Positions 14,845-22,503 of a stretch of DNA of 64,000 nucleotides are shown in pieces. Positions within the stretch are counted from its first letter, which is position 1. Each line of letters opens with the position of its first letter. The position numbers and the translations under genes are program-made. The notes under the pieces are model-generated. The model was given only the letters and a program-made list of their open reading frames with translations, was not told where the DNA came from and searched no databases. Source of the stretch: Ectopseudomonas chengduensis (lineage in GTDB: Bacteria > Pseudomonadota > Gammaproteobacteria > Pseudomonadales > Pseudomonadaceae); the NCBI RefSeq assembly GCF_015712065.1, contig NZ_JACFYZ010000014.1:62001-126000 (forward strand), given 5' to 3'.

Positions 14845-15753
14845 TTGAAGTTATTTCAATGGACTTTATTTGTAGACATGCTTGGCTACAGAGACGCAAA
14901 TGGATCTATAAGCTCTGATGAAGACGCCAAAGACTTCGTTGAGTTCATGGAAACCAATAGAAACATACTGGACTTCTCCAACCGCACAGAAGTCAAAGAA
15001 CGATACAAGAAAGACGAGTTCGATCTATATAAATACTATGACATCAACAGCTGCTTTGTTTCCGACTCAATCATAATCACATACAAACCAAAAGAAGTTG
15101 ACGAATCAATCAGCGAAGAGCTTAGGTTTATGCACTCGGCAAATGCATTATTCATTATATGCATGAGGCTTCAGACAGTAATTTTTAACTGCTTCTCAGA
15201 AAAGGGTATTTTTCTAAGGGGCGGAATCTCCTCAAAGTACGCCTATATTAAAGACAACTTCGCGGTAGGAGAGGGAGTAATTGAGGCATATTTGGCAGAA
15301 AGCGAGATTGCGAAAACCCCAAGGATTGTCTTGCATCCCAGCATTAGAGAAAACAAAAAACTCATCGAAAAAATTGAGCTTTTGTCAAAACTAATGTACG
15401 GCGGAAGATCCTTGATTCAAAGTGATCCTAAGGATGGGCACTTATTTCTAGACTATATCGGGTATAGCCTATCCTCATCGAGTGTAAAAAGCGCAGCCGT
15501 GGCACGCGCAGCGCTTACCAACCCCATCGGGCTTATAGCGCAAAAAGCGGCAACGAAAAATTTTATTCAACGCCACTCCGAAGCTCTCAAAAGAAAGCTA
15601 GATGAGATAACAGCCAATCTAGAACGAGCCGAAAGCGGATCGAAAGATCATGAAAAAATAACAAGGGTTCTGAGTAAATTCATCTGGCTAAAGGAGTATC
15701 ACAACAGAAGTATTTCTGTGGAAAAGGAACTGGAGAGCCACCTTATTGAATAG
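14845..15753 (+). CDS. Cassette 5: class III nucleotidyl cyclase-like protein (putative)
   Basis: A 302-residue protein. Three elements in order resemble a class III cyclase core: FVDMLGY at about 9-15 (compare FxDxxGF, first metal Asp), VSDSIIIT at about 72-79 (second metal Asp in a D-S-(I/V) hairpin), and FLRGGISSKYAYIKDNFAVG plus EAYLAES at about 127-152 (compare the G-I-x-x-G strand and the following helix). The last 80 residues are helical. Catalytic competence cannot be judged. TTG start at 14845 follows GAGGT. No effector gene is present in the cassette. It could be an inactive cyclase fold. Confidence 0.6.
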   Translation: MKLFQWTLFVDMLGYRDANGSISSDEDAKDFVEFMETNRNILDFSNRTEVKERYKKDEFDLYKYYDINSCFVSDSIIITYKPKEVDESISEELRFMHSANALFIICMRLQTVIFNCFSEKGIFLRGGISSKYAYIKDNFAVGEGVIEAYLAESEIAKTPRIVLHPSIRENKKLIEKIELLSKLMYGGRSLIQSDPKDGHLFLDYIGYSLSSSSVKSAAVARAALTNPIGLIAQKAATKNFIQRHSEALKRKLDEITANLERAESGSKDHEKITRVLSKFIWLKEYHNRSISVEKELESHLIE

Positions 15754-15760
15754 CCACATG

Positions 15761-15834
15761 CCTAACAACTGGTTCAAACCGTTCGCTTCGCTCACTGGGA
15801 CGGGCTAAAGCCCGCCCCTTAACCAAACGTTAGC
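15761..15834 (+). repeat. attC: attC5
   Basis: Starts CCTAAC, ends GTTAGC, with the common central stem. Confidence 0.92.
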
Positions 15835-15850
15835 AGTCAAAGGAAAAATC

Positions 15851-16156
15851 GTGACAATCCGGAACGTCATCAACACCCGAATAAGGCTTGCTAGTGCCGC
15901 AGTTTATGGCGGGCTTTTGCTCACCGGAGTCTTAATTCAATATTATTTGAACCAAAACAAAGAACCGCCGTTTCTGTCATTTTCTTTATTTTTCTTTGGC
16001 TTCGCTTTGATGCTGGCAATCAAGTTCACTACAAAATGCCCTGCATGCAAAGGAAATATAGGTTCAATGCTAATGAATAGCGGCTCACCACTAGCGTTAC
16101 CTAAAAAAGTAAAACATTGCCCACTGTGCGGCATAAACATTGACCAATCAGCGTGA
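15851..16156 (+). CDS. Cassette 6: membrane protein with C-terminal zinc ribbon
   Basis: A 101-residue protein with two membrane helices (about residues 13-31 and 41-58) and a C-terminal zinc-ribbon-like pair of knuckles: CPAC at about 63-66 and CPLC at about 90-93, separated by about 24 residues. GTG start at 15851 with AAAGGA upstream. No known function. Its plan, two membrane helices plus a metal knuckle, recalls the cassette 8 product in reverse order. Confidence 0.7.
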   Translation: MTIRNVINTRIRLASAAVYGGLLLTGVLIQYYLNQNKEPPFLSFSLFFFGFALMLAIKFTTKCPACKGNIGSMLMNSGSPLALPKKVKHCPLCGINIDQSA

Positions 16157-16163
16157 TTTGCCT

Positions 16164-16237
16164 GCTAACAAGTGGTTCAAATCGCTCGCTTCGCTCACTG
16201 GGACGGGCTAAAGCCCGCCCCTTAACCAAACGTTAGG
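16164..16237 (+). repeat. attC: attC6
   Basis: Starts GCTAAC, ends GTTAGG, with the common central stem. Confidence 0.92.
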
Positions 16238-16246
16238 GAATTACAT

Positions 16247-16786
16247 ATGCCCGAGTACCTATACCAATTAGCTAAAGACTTCCAGACGATTATCGTGGGG
16301 CTCATCGGTTTCTCGGGCGTAATATTCACCCTGTACACGAATGCTCGTCTTTCAAGAAAGCAGCATGAGCGAAACATTAACCATGAGAAGGAAACCTTGA
16401 GGGCCGCACTTCATGCTGAACTAGAGTTAGCAAGAAGAGCATTTTCACGAATTGGCACACCTATCAACGAAAGAAACGAAACGGACAGAGTAGAAGAGGA
16501 TAGTGGCGCATTCTTTCCAGAGAGATATTCCCAATCTGTTTATCAGAGTCTAATTTCTAAAATTGGTCTTCTGCCACTATCGACAATACCTAAAGTCATC
16601 GACGCATACTCACTAATAGATGAGCTGCCCACTCGACTTCGCTTGCTATCCACCGACAATCACGAGTCTTTTGAGCGCCCTGGCTACATTTATATCTCCG
16701 CAGGATATGTCGACACCGCAACAAGTATTTATAGAAATTTCCTGCCACGAATTGAGCAAGCACTAGAAGCATTACAAAACCCATGA
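16247..16786 (+). CDS. Cassette 7: single-pass membrane protein, unknown function
   Basis: A 179-residue protein. One N-terminal membrane helix (about residues 13-30, TIIVGLIGFSGVIFTLYTNA) is followed by a basic, charged helix (RLSRKQHERNINHEKETLRA) that continues as a helical cytoplasmic domain. No family recognised. AGGGA from the core site is the Shine-Dalgarno before the ATG. Confidence 0.68.
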   Translation: MPEYLYQLAKDFQTIIVGLIGFSGVIFTLYTNARLSRKQHERNINHEKETLRAALHAELELARRAFSRIGTPINERNETDRVEEDSGAFFPERYSQSVYQSLISKIGLLPLSTIPKVIDAYSLIDELPTRLRLLSTDNHESFERPGYIYISAGYVDTATSIYRNFLPRIEQALEALQNP

Positions 16787-16801
16787 ACATCTGCGGCCAT
16801 C

Positions 16802-16876
16802 CCTAACTAGTGGTTCAAGCCGTTCGCTACGCTCACTCGGGACGGGCCAAAGCCCGCCCCTTAACCAAACGTTAGG
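16802..16876 (+). repeat. attC: attC7
   Basis: Starts CCTAAC, ends GTTAGG. One base in the central loop differs (GGGCCAAAGCCC) and one extra base is present nearby. Confidence 0.92.
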
Positions 16877-16891
16877 CATCAAGGAGGAATC

Positions 16892-17260
16892 ATGCAGTGC
16901 TTTAACCATCCAACAGAAGCCATTGGTATCTGCAAACACTGCCAGCGCGCATTATGCCCGGACTGCTGCACAGATTTAAACGATGGACTTGCATGCAAAG
17001 GCGCGCATGAAGCAGAAGTAACCCATTTGAATACGCTGATTCAAAATACTAAAAAATCTTACTCATCATCACCCAGGGCATCATTGTTTGGCCCTATATT
17101 CAATATATTCATAGGAATCTCCTTCCTCGGGTTTGGCATAAAAAATGGAAGCGAGCCATTTCTAATGACGCTCGGCGCAGGCTTTATAATTTTTGGCTTA
17201 GCCATAATCGCATACAACACCAAGTACTTCAAAAAAATAACCACGAACTATGACGCCTAA
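16892..17260 (+). CDS. Cassette 8: B-box zinc finger and two membrane helices
   Basis: A 122-residue protein. Residues 3-39 hold a B-box-like zinc finger: C-x-x-H, C-x-x-C, C-x-x-C and C-x-x-x-H (CFNH, CKHC, CPDC, CKGAH). A Ser-rich linker follows, then two hydrophobic segments (about 66-82 and 90-109). Bacterial B-box/membrane proteins are known but their roles are unclear. AGGAGG lies before the ATG, and the TAA stop is inside attC8. Confidence 0.75.
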   Translation: MQCFNHPTEAIGICKHCQRALCPDCCTDLNDGLACKGAHEAEVTHLNTLIQNTKKSYSSSPRASLFGPIFNIFIGISFLGFGIKNGSEPFLMTLGAGFIIFGLAIIAYNTKYFKKITTNYDA

Positions 17261-17329
17261 CAACTGGCTCAAATCGTTCGCTTCGCTCACTGGGACGGGC
17301 TAAAGCCCGCCCCTTAGCCAAACGTTAGG
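17256..17329 (+). repeat. attC: attC8
   Basis: Starts CCTAAC, ends GTTAGG. One change near the right end (CCTTAGCCAAACG). Confidence 0.92.
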
Positions 17330-17336
17330 TACTCTT

Positions 17337-17741
17337 ATGGCCGCCGCTGAGTATTGGATCGAATACGCTGATTCGTGGCGAGATGCTCCCCTCGCGTTTT
17401 GGGTACACATAGAGCAAGACGGCGAACCATGGTTTAAATCCAATAAATTTTTACCTGAGGCCCCCAAGGCAATACCTCACAAGGGCTTTGTAATCATATG
17501 CGTTGAGATTCAAGGCACGGTTTTGTATTTTTCTTCCTCTGAGCAGGTTGCAGAGTGCATCAGAATTTTGTCACGGAATCCTCTGCCAACAACTCGTCGT
17601 TTATCAACGCTCCGCGGAACGACTCTCGGCCCGAATAGGCATTGGCTAAGTCGCCTTCCAGCAAAATTGAAATCACCAAAAATGCGACCCACAGTAGTTT
17701 CTGCACTCAACGAAGCGCTCCGTGCGATAACGAGTACCTAA
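17337..17741 (+). CDS. Cassette 9: hypothetical protein
   Basis: A 134-residue protein starting MAAAEYWIEYADSWRDAPLAF. The N-terminal half looks like a small alpha/beta domain (GFVIICVEIQGTVLYFSS) and the C-terminal part is basic. No signal peptide, membrane helix or known motif. TAGGT of the core site precedes the ATG, and the TAA stop lies inside attC9. It is farthest from attI, so by the usual insertion order it is the oldest cassette. Confidence 0.65.
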   Translation: MAAAEYWIEYADSWRDAPLAFWVHIEQDGEPWFKSNKFLPEAPKAIPHKGFVIICVEIQGTVLYFSSSEQVAECIRILSRNPLPTTRRLSTLRGTTLGPNRHWLSRLPAKLKSPKMRPTVVSALNEALRAITST

Positions 17742-17809
17742 CAACTGATTCAAACTGTTCGCTTCGCTCGCTGGGACTGGCTAAAGCCCGCCCCTTAACC
17801 AAACGCTAG
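17737..17809 (+). repeat. attC: attC9 (terminal, degenerate)
   Basis: Starts CCTAAC but ends GCTAG instead of GTTAG, and the central stem has unpaired changes (GGGACTGGCTAAAGCCCG). It marks the right end of the cassette array. Confidence 0.88.
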
Positions 17810-17979
17810 AGCATGCAATGAGTGCACATTCCTTCAGCACGATTGAGTGAAAACACACTTGCCCGGTTCATGCTTTCCGGGCCATGTCACAGCAGCATAA
17901 GCGGCGCTTCCGTCAGCATATTGATCACGAGCGGAGCCAGGCCGTTGGCGCCTCACCATCCGAACAGAGCAGGAAGCCT

Positions 17980-18804
17980 ATGAAGTCCATCATCCTCTTG
18001 GCACTTTCATTGTGCTCGTCCCTGGCCATGGCCGGTGAGTCCTGCGTCTATCCCAGCAAACGTGACGATGGCAGCGTTGCCTACTTTGAGCACTGCGGCG
18101 TGGTTGAGGGCGATCGGCTAAAGCTCGACAGCGAGCACGCCGAGAACCTGGCCTTCGACAGCAACGGCATGGCCTGCGTCATCCTCGCGGCGAGCGATGC
18201 CTTCTACCTGCTGCAGGACGGACGCTCGCAACGTGTGCTGTTCTTCGACAATGGCTGCGACTATTTCAGGGAGGGCCTTGCCCGAGGCCTGGTGAAGGAC
18301 CGGATGGTCTTTATCGACGAACGACTGGAGACCGTGCTGACGCCCGGCTTCGATCTGTTATTGCCTTACGACTACGGGCATGCAGTGGTGTGCAACGGCC
18401 CCTTCGTGGAAGAACAGCATGGCGAGCACACCCTGCTCCGCGGCGGCCAATGCGGCTTGATGGACAAGCAAGGCAGGATCGTCGTCGAAGCCGTTCACGC
18501 CATTGGCGACAACGAAGTGTTCGAGCACTATCTGAATCACAACAGCCATTGCCCTGCGCCACCGCTGCGCTCCGAAGAGGCCGCGCTGTGCCACGCCAAA
18601 CGACACGTCGCGAACATGGATCACCACAGTGCGCAATGGAAGCGGCAGGAGATTTCCCGGCAGGGCGCCGTCTGGCTGGTCACCTTCGTCGAAGAGGGCG
18701 ACGGCGATGAGGAATTCACCCTGACCCTGAACGCGGACAGCGCTCAGTGGGGTTCGTTGATCCCGGAATCCCACGACAAGGCCAGGCAGCGTCTGAAGCC
18801 ATAA
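17980..18804 (+). CDS. Exported WG-repeat-like protein
   Basis: A 274-residue protein with a signal peptide (MKSIILLALSLCSSLAMA). The start at 17980 was chosen for the signal peptide and the AGGA five bases upstream; an earlier in-frame Met at 17884 adds no sensible sequence. Two segments resemble KWG/WG repeats, for example GQCGLMDKQGRIVVEA at about 190-205, though the Trp is replaced. Several Cys suggest a periplasmic, disulphide-bonded protein. It is the first gene right of the integron and has chromosomal base composition. Function unknown. Confidence 0.65.
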   Translation: MKSIILLALSLCSSLAMAGESCVYPSKRDDGSVAYFEHCGVVEGDRLKLDSEHAENLAFDSNGMACVILAASDAFYLLQDGRSQRVLFFDNGCDYFREGLARGLVKDRMVFIDERLETVLTPGFDLLLPYDYGHAVVCNGPFVEEQHGEHTLLRGGQCGLMDKQGRIVVEAVHAIGDNEVFEHYLNHNSHCPAPPLRSEEAALCHAKRHVANMDHHSAQWKRQEISRQGAVWLVTFVEEGDGDEEFTLTLNADSAQWGSLIPESHDKARQRLKP

Positions 18805-18920
18805 CCTGCATACGGCTGGCGACCTTGCCCTGAGCGAGGATTTGCAGGCGTATTCGCGGGACCGATTGTGTTGCCCAACCTGGCCACCAGCACCCTCCCC
18901 CCTACCTAGAGGTGATTGCC

Positions 18921-19391
18921 ATGAAAGAAGAACACGGCGTTTCGATCCAGACGCTCGGCAGCGAGCATGTCGATGTCATGCGCGCGATGCTGAGCATGTT
19001 CGGCGAGGCCTTCGGGGAACCAGCGACCTACACGGCAGCGCAGCCGGACGATGCCTACCTGCAGGGGCTGCTGGCGAGTAATGCGTTCTTCGCCATTGCC
19101 GCATTGGCCGATGGGCAGGTGGTCGGCGGACTGGCGGCCTACCTGCTGCCCAAATTCGAGCAGGCGCGCGCGGAAATCTACATCTACGACCTGGCCGTCG
19201 CGCAGCCGCATCGTCGGCGGGGCATCGCGACGGCGATGATCGAGCAGTTGAAGCACATCGCAGCGGCCATAGGGGCCTATGTCATCTACGTGCAGGCGGA
19301 CTACGGCGACGACCCTGCCATCGCCCTCTATACCAAGCTCGGCATCCGAGAAGACGTGCTGCATTTCGATATCCCGCTGGAACGTGGCTAG
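18921..19391 (+). CDS. AAC(3)-I-type aminoglycoside 3-N-acetyltransferase
   Basis: A 156-residue GNAT-fold enzyme. Several stretches match my memory of the AAC(3)-I (gentamicin acetyltransferase) family: AAYLLPKFEQARAEIYIYDL, the acetyl-CoA loop HRRRGIATAMI, and YVIYVQADYGDDPAIALYTK followed by LGIREDV. Predicted to acetylate aminoglycosides at the 3-amino group with acetyl-CoA. ATG at 18921 follows AGAGGTG; a GTG three codons earlier is less likely. It is not in a cassette: no attC is seen after it and its base composition is chromosomal. Actual resistance is not shown by sequence alone. Confidence 0.85.
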   Translation: MKEEHGVSIQTLGSEHVDVMRAMLSMFGEAFGEPATYTAAQPDDAYLQGLLASNAFFAIAALADGQVVGGLAAYLLPKFEQARAEIYIYDLAVAQPHRRRGIATAMIEQLKHIAAAIGAYVIYVQADYGDDPAIALYTKLGIREDVLHFDIPLERG

Positions 19392-19457
19392 CCGCCCCCC
19401 ATTGACGAATCGCGTCTACTCTCAGGCACGCTCATAACAACAAGGACGTAAACAGTG

Positions 19458-19850
19458 ATGGACTTCATTGCACGCAATTTCAGATGGCTGATGCTGCTAT
19501 CCGGCGTTCTCACGGCGACCATGTTCTACGGCCTGTTCGCCCCGCAGGAGGCGCTGCAGTCGATGTTTGGCGCATCCTTCGATGGGCAGTTGCAATCTTT
19601 GGTCGTTCGCAGTTGGTCGGCGCTGGTCGGGTTGATGGGCGTACTGCTGATCTATGGTGCGCTGAGCCCGAAGCATCGGGTTCTCTGCGCCGTCATTGCC
19701 GCGCTGAGCAAGGCCATCTTCGTGTCGCTGCTGCTGATCCATGGCCAGGATTACCTGAGCAAGGCCGCGCCCGCCATCGCTCTGGATCTGCTGGTGATCG
19801 CCTTTACCCTGCTGTTCCTGCTGGCCGTGCAAAAGCGGCGCAGCGCTTGA
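19458..19850 (+). CDS. Small integral membrane protein
   Basis: A 130-residue protein with four hydrophobic helices (about residues 9-28, 48-67, 74-92 and 102-122) and a basic C-terminus. ATG at 19458 is used; a GTG one codon earlier is equally near the AGGA. It is followed 10 bp later by another four-helix protein, and the pair may act together. No family recognised. Confidence 0.6.
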   Translation: MDFIARNFRWLMLLSGVLTATMFYGLFAPQEALQSMFGASFDGQLQSLVVRSWSALVGLMGVLLIYGALSPKHRVLCAVIAALSKAIFVSLLLIHGQDYLSKAAPAIALDLLVIAFTLLFLLAVQKRRSA

Positions 19851-19860
19851 GGCGAACCTC

Positions 19861-20277
19861 ATGGGAATGATCAGGCATATCCTCTGGCTGGACTGCATGG
19901 CCGCTGCGAGCGCGGGCGTTGTGGTTCTGTTGCTGGCCCCCTGGTTGAGCGGCTGGTATGCCCTGCCCCGCGAGCTGCTGAGCTTCATCGGCGCGGTCAA
20001 TATCGCCTATGCCTGCTTTTCCTTTTCGCTGGCGATTCGTGTGCGGCGCACCGAAGCGCTGATCAAGCTGCTGGCGGTAGCCAACGGATTCTGGGCGCTG
20101 GCATGCCTTGGTATCGCTGCGACCTTTGCCCCGGTGATGACGCTACCGGGGCTTTGCCATGTGCTCGGCGAGGCTGCGTTCGTGGGAGGTCTGGGCATGC
20201 TGGAGTGGAAATGGCGCAGGCAGCTGCTGGTGGCTGGCGAACAGGGCGTTTCGACTCAGCCTGTCGCAGACCAGTAG
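19861..20277 (+). CDS. Small integral membrane protein
   Basis: A 138-residue protein with four hydrophobic helices (about residues 8-28, 38-56, 68-86 and 92-112) and a charged C-terminal tail. It is probably co-transcribed with the previous membrane gene. Function unknown. Confidence 0.6.
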   Translation: MGMIRHILWLDCMAAASAGVVVLLLAPWLSGWYALPRELLSFIGAVNIAYACFSFSLAIRVRRTEALIKLLAVANGFWALACLGIAATFAPVMTLPGLCHVLGEAAFVGGLGMLEWKWRRQLLVAGEQGVSTQPVADQ

Positions 20278-20333
20278 CCGTCACAGCTATTCAGGCGAAG
20301 ATCCGACGATGGCTGCTCAAGCCATGATCAGCC

Positions 20334-22214
20334 CTATCCGTCAGCACTGTGAAAACGGTTCTTGCCCGCGTACTTGGCCGCGTACATGGCCTGGTCCGCA
20401 CGTTTCAGCAGGTCCTGGCCGCCTTCAGCGTGCAGCGGAAACAGAGCGGCGCCCACGCTCGCCGATATCCGCACCATACTGCCGTCCAGATCGAACGGCT
20501 TGGCCAGTACATCCAGCACCTTGAGCGCCACCGTCTCGCAATCCTGACTGCCATGCAGATTGCCGAGGACGATGCCGAACTCATCACCGCCGAAGCGTGC
20601 GACCGTGTCGGTGCTGCGCACACATCCTTCCAGACGCCTGGCGGCCATCTGCAGCAGGCTATCGCCGGCCGTATGGCCGTGGCGGTCGTTGATTTCCTTG
20701 AATCCATCCAGGTCGATATAGAGCACGGCGCACAGCTGCTGCTGGTCGCGCACGGACTCCAGCGCCTGGTCGAGCCGCTGGTGGAACCTGACGCGGTTGG
20801 CCAGCCCGGTGAGGGCGTCATGCTCGGCGTCATGACAAAGGCGCGCTTCCAGGTGCTTGCGCTCGGTGATGTCCTGCGTGACCAGCACCAGGAACTCCGG
20901 GTAACCCTGCCGATTGCGGACGACGCTCGAGGCCTCGCATACCCAGATCAGCGAGCCATCCTCACGCCGATAGGTTTTCTCGATTTCCGGGGAAAGCGCG
21001 CGTGCCTCGCTGACCAGTTGCTCGCTCAGGAAGCTGCGGGCGGCGGCAGCTACTTCAGCGTCGCTCAGGTCGAAAATATTGGCGCCTTGCAGCGCCTCGG
21101 GCGGGCGCCCCAGCATGCGCGCGAATTTCTCGTTGACCCGCAATATCCGACCCTCGGGGCTGATGTGGGCGATACCCATGGCCGCCTGGTGAAAGGTGGC
21201 GCGAAACAGTGCTTCGCTGCCTTGCAGGGCATCGGTGGCCGCACGTTGGCGAACCAGCATCAGCGCCAGCAGGCCAACGAACAGCATGACCACCAGGGTG
21301 ACGCCGACTGCGGCCATCAGGTAGGTGGAACGCCGCTGCAAGGTCGTCGCCATCTCCTCGTCGTAGGCGGTGGCCACGGTAATCATCAGGGGATAACCGC
21401 TCATGGTGCGGTAGCTGACGATACGGGCGACGCCATCGAGCCCCTCGCCACTGTCGTGGAAATCATCGGCGTCATGCAGCTTTTGCCGCTGGAACCAGGC
21501 CAGCGACTCGGCACCCAGGCCAAATTCGCTGCGTGCGCCAATCTTGCGCGCACGTATCACGCCGTCGAGGCCGGCGAGCTCCAATAGCCCCTGTGGGCCC
21601 AGATCGACCTGCTGGAAGAAACGCGTGACGTCCTCTGGACGCACGGCCATCACCACGACGCCGGCGAAGCTACCATCATCGCGCTCGATACGCAGCGACA
21701 TGGGGATCAGCCAACGCCCGGAAACCCGACCGAGTACCGGCTGATTGATGAACAGGTGATCGATACGGGCATCGCGCTGCGCCGTGAAGAACTCGCGGTC
21801 GGCGTAGTTGACCGGGCCGGTGTTCTGGCTGCTGCTGACGATATCGCCCTGCTCGTCCACCACGCTGACGATGGTGAACATCTCCTCGCGGATCACGCCG
21901 TCCTCGACCCAGCGGCGCAGGTCGATGGCCTTGCCCTGCCGGCGGTACTGCTCGCGCACGAAAGCCGCCACCTGCTCGGCCGCCTTCAGCGCGCGGAACA
22001 CCTGCTGCTCGAAGGCGATGGCCAGACTGGAGTTGGCTTCCATTTCCGCAGCCAGCGCCTGCTCACGTTCGAAGGCGATGCGTTGCAGGGTGATCAGCCA
22101 GACAACGGCAACGAATACGCTCGCCAGAACGATCAGCAGGTTCAAGGGTGTTGCGATTCGAGGGCGTCGAGCGACGGCGTCATGCGCGTCGATCGGCGTG
22201 CTGGGCGGGGTCAT
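20334..22214 (-). CDS. Membrane diguanylate cyclase (Cache-PAS-GGDEF)
   Basis: A 626-residue protein. A membrane helix at about 25-43, a periplasmic Cache-type sensor region at about 50-295, a second helix at about 298-321, a PAS/PAC domain at about 333-452, and a GGDEF domain to the C-terminus. The catalytic motif is intact (RFGGDEFGIVL, GGDEF at 542-546) and an RxxD inhibitory site (RSTD) stands five residues before it, so it should make c-di-GMP under feedback control. ATG at 22214 was chosen for the GGAG upstream; a GTG eight codons earlier is possible. Confidence 0.9.
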   Translation of the reverse strand: MTPPSTPIDAHDAVARRPRIATPLNLLIVLASVFVAVVWLITLQRIAFEREQALAAEMEANSSLAIAFEQQVFRALKAAEQVAAFVREQYRRQGKAIDLRRWVEDGVIREEMFTIVSVVDEQGDIVSSSQNTGPVNYADREFFTAQRDARIDHLFINQPVLGRVSGRWLIPMSLRIERDDGSFAGVVVMAVRPEDVTRFFQQVDLGPQGLLELAGLDGVIRARKIGARSEFGLGAESLAWFQRQKLHDADDFHDSGEGLDGVARIVSYRTMSGYPLMITVATAYDEEMATTLQRRSTYLMAAVGVTLVVMLFVGLLALMLVRQRAATDALQGSEALFRATFHQAAMGIAHISPEGRILRVNEKFARMLGRPPEALQGANIFDLSDAEVAAAARSFLSEQLVSEARALSPEIEKTYRREDGSLIWVCEASSVVRNRQGYPEFLVLVTQDITERKHLEARLCHDAEHDALTGLANRVRFHQRLDQALESVRDQQQLCAVLYIDLDGFKEINDRHGHTAGDSLLQMAARRLEGCVRSTDTVARFGGDEFGIVLGNLHGSQDCETVALKVLDVLAKPFDLDGSMVRISASVGAALFPLHAEGGQDLLKRADQAMYAAKYAGKNRFHSADG

Positions 22215-22503
22215 CGCCTTGTTCTCCAAGCCTTTCACGGGCGGGCTGTTTTCTAGCTGTTGGGGCCAGGGTCTGTTGCCCTTTGGTTCAGCGTCGCGGG
22301 GCGTGATCCATCGCCTTGCGTTGAATCATAGGCACTGTTGCGCCACTGTGCTGCCATCATGCGGTAATGGGTTTTGCCCGAAAATCGAGCTTGCGGCAGA
22401 CTGACGACCGACACGGCACCTCAGCCACATCACTTCGAGCCGAGCGGCATCCGCACTGCTCCTGCTGAATTTCTTCGACAACCGCCTGCCTTCGAGGCCC
22501 GCC

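Larger units (their letters stand above)
11452..17809. mobile_element. Chromosomal integron with nine cassettes and a broken integrase
   Basis: An intI-like gene on the minus strand, an attI region, then nine single-gene cassettes all on the plus strand, each ending in a 73-76 bp attC. The attC sites are nearly identical, as in chromosomal (sedentary) integrons of Pseudomonas. Cassette genes are clearly richer in A+T than the flanking genes, a sign of foreign origin. The integrase carries one in-frame amber codon and the last attC is degenerate. Confidence 0.93.

Noticed and set aside
13015..17809. CRISPR array (regular 74-bp repeats)
   Set aside because: Spacers are 240-940 bp and contain complete genes; repeats carry integron core sites.
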